Source: Amorphochlora amoebiformis
Lineage: Eukaryota; Cercozoa; Chlorarachniophyceae
Length of the DNA: 64,000 bases
NCBI GenBank assembly: GCA_054601695.1
Contig: BAAHQB010000129.1
Location: forward strand, 465,093 to 529,092
Direction: 5' to 3'
The notes under the pieces: model-generated
What the model saw: only the letters and a program-made list of their open reading frames with translations
Database searches by the model: none
Told to the model about the DNA's origin: nothing
Program-made: the position numbers and the translations under genes
Shown: positions 44,188 through 64,000 of the stretch, piece by piece
How positions within the stretch are numbered: the first letter of the stretch is position 1
Layout: each line of letters opens with the position of its first letter

Positions 44188-45209
44188 AGATATCTAGGAT
44201 ATACGTACTCATGATACAAACATACAGGATTAATAATATTTACACTACTAGAATCAGAGAATTAGAACAAGATTTTCTAGATTTTGTAGGAATATATCTA
44301 GCTAGCTAGTCTGGCCATGCCTAGCTAGCTAGTAGATGCATGCATATCCGGCTATCTAGCTATCTGCATATTCTAGATATTTCTAGTATTTCAACGCAAC
44401 GATCTCGGTAATAAGTAATATAGTCGGTATCGGGAGCTCTAGAAGCTTGTTGACAAGTTGTTGTTTTTATATATATAATGGCTGTTCACTAGTTCAGTCA
44501 TATATATAGCTAGCAGTCGGATAATGATACCGTATAGATATATATAGATCTAGATATATATATACTCTAGATACTAGACGAAGAAACTAGAAGAAATCGT
44601 TAATAACGCATATATATGCATATGGCGGTGTGGGTCGGCCGTGTTCGATCTATATATAGGTCAGCCACATTCTAGATATTGTCTAGTATTGTGTAAATGA
44701 AATATATTATTTATCTAGCTATATAGCTATCTGCTAATCTGATTCTGGATATTGTGTAAATGAAATATGTTATTTATTTGCTCATGATCAGCCTAGGTAG
44801 CTACGGTATCATGTGGCATTAAATTTAATTTAATTTGCATGTGGCCATGGGCATACGTATCTGCGGACCATGGAAGCGGTCTGTGAACAGGTCCGGATGC
44901 ACCCCCGGGCATGATCAAAGTAGTAACGGTTCCCATGATGATCGAAGTCCGACTACAGTCGGTCTATTCATCATGGACTCATGATGCACGGGTCGGGTGG
45001 CCATTGTGGGCCATTGTGGGCCAATTTGTGGCCATGGCCATACACGCACGGTCGGTGGATGAGGGCGGGTGTACGTCCGTAGTCGAGTCGGTCCCTTTGT
45101 GACCACGCTTGAGTGTTGGAGGCAGAGTGATTTGATGCGATGTGATGTGGGGTAGAAAATTAGTAGAAATACTGTCAAGCTTGGTTGTCCGGGATTGGAG
45201 TCTGAGGTG
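43773..45209. other. Convergent CTAG-rich spacer
   Basis: No gene between the AP2-like stop and the NTF2 stop. 44040-44900 is AT-rich with dense CTAG/GCTAGC/TGCATGCAT palindromes. 44155-44185 is a short TA run. 44985-45020 holds a small GGGCCATTGTGGGCCATTGT duplication. Confidence 0.55.
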
Positions 45210-50758
<5,549 letters not shown>

Positions 50759-51235
50759 GTTGGTCGGGATGCTAGAGCCCCCCCTCGCCCTAAGGATGGT
50801 TCCGAGCGATCCCGTGGAGATTTGTTGTTGATGAGCCAATCCCTGCTCATGCTCAACACTGGGGGGCCCTCTCCTCAGGCCAACTCCAAATCTCAATGCT
50901 CCAGCGCCCGGTCCAGCTCCATTTGCAGTTCCATATCCTGAACACGCCAGTAAGCACGCGAGTGGGATAATTGTAGCCACGATGGTCGCCATAATCGTCG
51001 TGAGCCTCCGCAGCCTCAGCCTGATGCTCCACGTGGCACGATGCGTAGCGAACGAGAACGAGAGGCTCTTTCGTGCTTGGCGATTCAGAGATGTCATATC
51101 CACAGGGGTTGTCTCTAGGCTTTCATCCAACCAATCCCTCGAGTTTGCCACGCTTATGTGTGACTTCATATCCGTCCCACCCCGCCAACGAAAGCGATCG
51201 AATTGCGGCAAAGACACGTGCAGACACGTGTTCAA
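50759..51235 (-). other. In-frame open extension upstream of NTF2 ATG
   Basis: The NTF2 exon 1 frame stays open for 159 codons upstream. It contains ATGs at 51094 and 50993; the latter begins MATIVATIIPLACLLACSGYG, which looks like a signal peptide, followed by a Gly/Pro/Gln-rich linker. It could be a targeted NTF2 isoform, a 5' UTR or a chance frame. Confidence 0.35.
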
Positions 51236-51458
51236 CCGAGAAAGACTGAAAGAAATTTGTCGGGTTCAAATGCCCTCCATTACGAGCCTGTGAGCCTTTG
51301 TCTTGAAGCGTTTTCTTCGTGTTGGGCATTCGTTGTTGGTTATATATGAGGTCGACTTTATTGTTGGCGGTGGTTATGGTGTTGGGCCTGGTATCCAAGT
51401 TGTCAGAGGTGGCAATCAACCAAATGAAAACACAACAACACATGTCACACGACAAATA

Positions 51459-59888
<8,430 letters not shown>

Positions 59889-60164
59889 GGTTAGGGTTAG
59901 GGTGTCGGGTTAGGGTTAGGGTTAGGGTTAGGGTTAATTGTTAGGGTTAGGGTGTCGGGTTAGGATTAGGGTGTCGGGTTAGGGTTAGGGTTAGGGTTAG
60001 GGTTAGGGTTAGGGTTAGGGTTAGGGTTAGGGTTAGGGTTAGGGTTAGGGTTAGGGTTAGGGTTAGGGTTAGGGTTATGGTTAGGGTTAGGGTTAGGGTT
60101 AGGGTTAGGGTTAGGGTTAGGGTTAGGGTTAGGGTTAGGGTTAGGGTTAGGGTTAGGGTTAGGG

Positions 60165-60205
<41 letters not shown>

Positions 60206-60506
60206 GGTTAGGGTTAGGGTTAGGGTTAGGGTTAGGGTTAGGGTTAGGGTTAGGGTTAGGGTTAGGGTTAGGGTTAGGGTTAGAGTTAGGGTTAGGGTTA
60301 GGGTTAGGGTTAGGGTTAGGGTTAGGGTTAGGGTTAGGGTTAGGGTTAGGGTTAGGGTTAGGGTTAGGGTTAGGGTTAGGGTTAGGGTTAGGGTTAGGGT
60401 TAGGGTTAGGGTTAGGGTTAGGGTTAGGGTTAGGGTTAGGGTTAGGGTTAGGGTTAGGGTTAGGGTTAGGGTTAGGGTTAGGGTTAGGGTTAGGGTTAGG
60501 GTTAGG
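59889..60506 (+). repeat. (TTAGGG)n telomere-type tract
   Basis: About 100 units, nearly perfect from 59970 on. The first 80 bases carry a GGGTGTCGGGTTAGGG variant. The G-rich strand runs 5' to 3' toward the right, as expected if the chromosome end lies to the right. Confidence 0.97.
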
Positions 60507-63500
60507 TTTTGAATGTATCTGGCCTTTATTCCAAGATTTTTCAAGATTTCGATAAATTGAAAATTTTTGACATTTTTGGGAATCGAACCCACGATCCCCA
60601 GACTCAAAGCTAACGGACTGACCACTTGTCCATATGGCACTCTCAGCGACAAAAGTTTTCGCCGTGGGGTCCGACCCACAGCCTACTCACTTCTGCCTTA
60701 TGGCGCCATTATGGTCAATGGAGCCCCATGGGGGCCTCCGGGTGGTTGCTTAGGGGGTTGCACACCCATGTGTGTTATACGAGATCATCTATTTATGGAT
60801 GGGGCTGCGTAACTTAGGATTAGGGTTAGGGTTTTGAATGTATCTGGCCTTTATTCCAAGATTTTTCAAGATTTCGATAAATTGAAAATTTTTTGACATT
60901 TTTGGGAATCGAACCCACGATCCCCAGACTCAAAGCTAACGGACTGACCACTTGTCCATATGGCACTCTCAGCGACAAAAGTTTTCGCCGTGGGGTCCGA
61001 CCCACAGCCTACTCACTTCTGCCTTATGGCGCCATTATGGTCAATGGAGCCCCATGGGGGCCTCCGGGTGGTTGCTTAGGGGGTTGCACACCCATGTGTG
61101 TTATACGAGATCATCTATTTATGGATGGGGCTGCGTAACTTAGGATTAGGGTTACGCCCAGACTATATATATAGCCATCTCGGCAACCATGTCAAAGTAT
61201 CAAGGAAACAGTCTCCAGGGTTATGAATATTGAGATTATCAACCCTATATAAGGAGACCAAGCATAAGGAGTTAGGTTTTGAATGTATCTGGCCTTTATT
61301 CCAAGATTTTTCAAGATTTCGATAAATTGAAAATTTTTGACATTTTTGGGAATCGAACCCACGATCCCCAGACTCAAAGCTAACGGACTGACCACTTGTC
61401 CATATGGCACTCTCAGCGACAAAAGTTTTCGCCGTGGGGTCCGACCCACAGCCTACTCACTTCTGCCTTATGGCGCCATTATGGTCAATGGAGCCCCATG
61501 GGGGCCTCCGGGTGGTTGCTTAGGGGGTTGCACACCCATGTGTGTTATACGAGATCATCTATTTATGGATGGGGCTGCGTAACTTAGGATTAGGGTTAGG
61601 GTTAGGGTTAGGGTTAGGGTTAGGGTTAGGGTTAGGGTTAGGGTTAGGGTTAGGGTTAGGGTTAGGGTTAGGGTTAGGGTTAGGGTTAGGGTTAGGGTTA
61701 GGGTTAGGGTTAGGGTTAGGGTTAGGGTTAGGGTTAGGGTTAGGGTTAGGGTTAGGGTTAGGGTTAGGGTTAGGGTTAGGGTTAGGGTTAGGGTTAGGGT
61801 TAGGGTTAGGGTTAGGGTTAGGGTTAGGGTTAGGGTTAGGGTTAGGGTTAGGGTTAGGGTTAGGGTTAGGGTTAGGTTTTGAATGTATCTGGCCTTTATT
61901 CCAAGATTTTTCAAGATTTCGATAAATTGAAAATTTTTTGACATTTTTGGGAATCGAACCCACGATCCCCAGACTCAAAGCTAACGGACTGACCACTTGT
62001 CCATATGGCACTCTCAGCGACAAAAGTTTTCGCCGTGGGGTCCGACCCACAGCCTACTCACTTCTGCCTTATGGCGCCATTATGGTCAATGGAGCCCCAT
62101 GGGGGCCTCCGGGTGGTTGCTTAGGGGGTTGCACACCCATGTGTGTTATACGAGATCATCTATTTATGGATGGGGCTGCGTAACTTAGGATTAGGGTTAC
62201 GCCCAGACTATATATATAGCCATCTCGGCAACCATGTCAAAGTATCAAGGAAACAGTCTCCAGGGTTATGAATATTGAGATTATCAACCCTATATAAGGA
62301 GACCAAGCATAAGGAGTTAGGTTTTGAATGTATCTGGCCTTTATTCCAAGATTTTTCAAGATTTCGATAAATTGAAAATTTTTTGACATTTTTGGGAATC
62401 GAACCCACGATCCCCAGACTCAAAGCTAACGGACTGACCACTTGTCCATATGGCACTCTCAGCGACAAAAGTTTTCGCCGTGGGGTCCGACCCACAGCCT
62501 ACTCACTTCTGCCTTATGGCGCCATTATGGTCAATGGAGCCCCATGGGGGCCTCCGGGTGGTTGCTTAGGGGGTTGCACACCCATGTGTGTTATACGAGA
62601 TCATCTATTTATGGATGGGGCTGCGTAACTTAGGATTAGGGTTAGGGTTACGCCCAGACTATATATATAGCCATCTCGGCAACCATGTCAAAGTATCAAG
62701 GAAACAGTCTCCAGGGTTATGAATATTGAGATTATCAACCCTATATAAGGAGACCAAGCATAAGGAGTTAGGTTTTGAATGTATCTGGCCTTTATTCCAA
62801 GATTTTTCAAGATTTCGATAAATTGAAAATTTTTTGACATTTTTGGGAATCGAACCCACGATCCCCAGACTCAAAGCTAACGGACTGACCACTTGTCCAT
62901 ATGGCACTCTCAGCGACAAAAGTTTTCGCCGTGGGGTCCGACCCACAGCCTACTCACTTCTGCCTTATGGCGCCATTATGGTCAATGGAGCCCCATGGGG
63001 GCCTCCGGGTGGTTGCTTAGGGGGTTGCACACCCATGTGTGTTATACGAGATCATCTATTTATGGATGGGGCTGCGTAACTTAGGATTAGGGTTACGCCC
63101 AGACTATATATATAGCCATCTCGGCAACCATGTCAAAGTATCAAGGAAACAGTCTCCAGGGTTATGAATATTGAGATTATCAACCCTATATAAGGAGACC
63201 AAGCATAAGGAGTTAGGTTTTGAATGTATCTGGCCTTTATTCCAAGATTTTTCAAGATTTCGATAAATTGAAAATTTTTTGACATTTTTGGGAATCGAAC
63301 CCACGATCCCCAGACTCAAAGCTAACGGACTGACCACTTGTCCATATGGCACTCTCAGCGACAAAAGTTTTCGCCGTGGGGTCCGACCCACAGCCTACTC
63401 ACTTCTGCCTTATGGCGCCATTATGGTCAATGGAGCCCCATGGGGGCCTCCGGGTGGTTGCTTAGGGGGTTGCACACCCATGTGTGTTATACGAGATCAT

Positions 63501-64000
63501 CTATTTATGGATGGGGCTGCGTAACTTAGGATTAGGGTTAGGGTTAGGTTTTGAATGTATCTGGCCTTTATTCCAAGATTTTTCAAGATTTCGATAAATT
63601 GAAAATTTTTTGACATTTTTGGGAATCGAACCCACGATCCCCAGACTCAAAGCTAACGGACTGACCACTTGTCCATATGGCACTCTCAGCGACAAAAGTT
63701 TTCGCCGTGGGGTCCGACCCACAGCCTACTCACTTCTGCCTTATGGCGCCATTATGGTCAATGGAGCCCCATGGGGGCCTCCGGGTGGTTGCTTAGGGGG
63801 TTGCACACCCATGTGTGTTATACGAGATCATCTATTTATGGATGGGGCTGCGTAACTTAGGATTAGGGTTACGCCCAGACTATATATATAGCCATCTCGG
63901 CAACCATGTCAAAGTATCAAGGAAACAGTTTCCAGGGTTATGAATATTGAGATTATCAACCCTATATAAGGAGACCAAGCATAAGGAGTTAGGTTTTGAA
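60507..64000. repeat. Subtelomeric array of module A (~310 bp), module B (118 bp) and TTAGGG links
   Basis: Module A starts with TTTTGAATGTATCTGGCC at 60507, 60832, 61277, 61877, 62322, 62773, 63218, 63549 and 63994 (cut), and ends in GCTGCGTAACTTAGGATTAG. Module B (ACGCCCAGACTATATATATA to AAGCATAAGGAG) is at 61154-61271, 62199-62316, 62650-62767, 63095-63212 and 63871-63988. A-to-A spacing is 445-451 bp with B and 325-331 bp without it. A 290-bp TTAGGG tract (61588-61876) makes one 600-bp spacing. Copies are almost identical, differing mainly in one T-run. ORFs of 81 and 63 codons repeat in every copy but look like shadows. Confidence 0.95.
60577..60638 (-). other. tRNA-like sequence with Pol III A and B boxes (in every module A)
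   Basis: On the minus strand TATGGACAAGTGGTCAGTCC resembles an A box with D-arm, and GGTTCGATTCC is a perfect B box, about 45 bases apart as in tRNA genes. The acceptor stem does not pair and the anticodon stem is weak (TTAG/CTGG), so this is a tRNA-derived head, not a working tRNA. It recurs in each of the eight full module A copies. Confidence 0.7.

Noticed and set aside
59966-61944. LTLTLT, NPNPNP and GLGLGL ORFs
   Set aside because: Translations of TTAGGG/CCCTAA.
60567-63860. Repeated 81- and 63-codon ORFs in module A as a gene family
   Set aside because: The frames overlap each other and the opposite strand and coincide with a tRNA-like segment. Identity between copies comes from recent array homogenisation, so it says nothing about selection on protein.

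Overview
This is a nuclear eukaryotic window. Its genes are built of short exons joined by GT-AG introns. It carries thousands of bases of (TA)n microsatellite, many minisatellites and, at the right end, telomere-type TTAGGG repeats. Working out splice sites by eye gave ten genes, in the order <TMEM231-like, <ammonium transporter, <malate dehydrogenase, unknown>, <hypothetical ORF, ubiquitin-like>, <TMEM144-like, AP2-like>, <NTF2, PPR-SMR>. The ciliary transition-zone protein (TMEM231) points to a flagellated cell. An organellar-type PPR-SMR protein and an AP2-like factor would fit a flagellate alga or protist. I cannot name the species.

Left part (1-27 kb): a TMEM231-like gene runs off the left edge. 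It is followed by an ammonium transporter (3.9-6.0 kb) and a cytosolic-type malate dehydrogenase. The malate dehydrogenase has 14 exons totalling about 1.1 kb of coding sequence spread over 10.6 kb (8657-19280). A multi-exon plus-strand gene of unknown function starts about 270 bases away on the other strand and ends at 27003. Middle (27-44 kb): a weak minus-strand ORF, a compact ubiquitin-like gene with three exons, a TMEM144-like transporter spread over 11.5 kb, and an AP2-like candidate transcription factor. Right part (45-59 kb): a complete NTF2 gene and a PPR-SMR gene. From 59.9 kb to the end there is subtelomeric sequence: TTAGGG tracts alternating with near-identical 310-bp and 118-bp modules. 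The 310-bp module contains a tRNA-like Pol III promoter signature.

Two genome-scale patterns stand out. First, many introns contain tandem copies of their own exon/intron junction (exon edge plus splice site), and several minisatellites grow out of these copies. This is seen at a dozen or more junctions in at least five genes. Second, composition follows gene structure: introns hold (TA)n and minisatellites, while the spacers downstream of gene ends (3.0-3.9, 6.2-8.6, 27.0-27.7, 30.0-30.9 and 43.8-45.2 kb) are unique AT-rich sequence full of CTAG, GATC and similar palindromes, with almost no minisatellites.

Exon boundaries were set by eye from reading-frame phase, splice consensus and protein-family knowledge. 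No database search was run. Where phases do not close, the entry says so.
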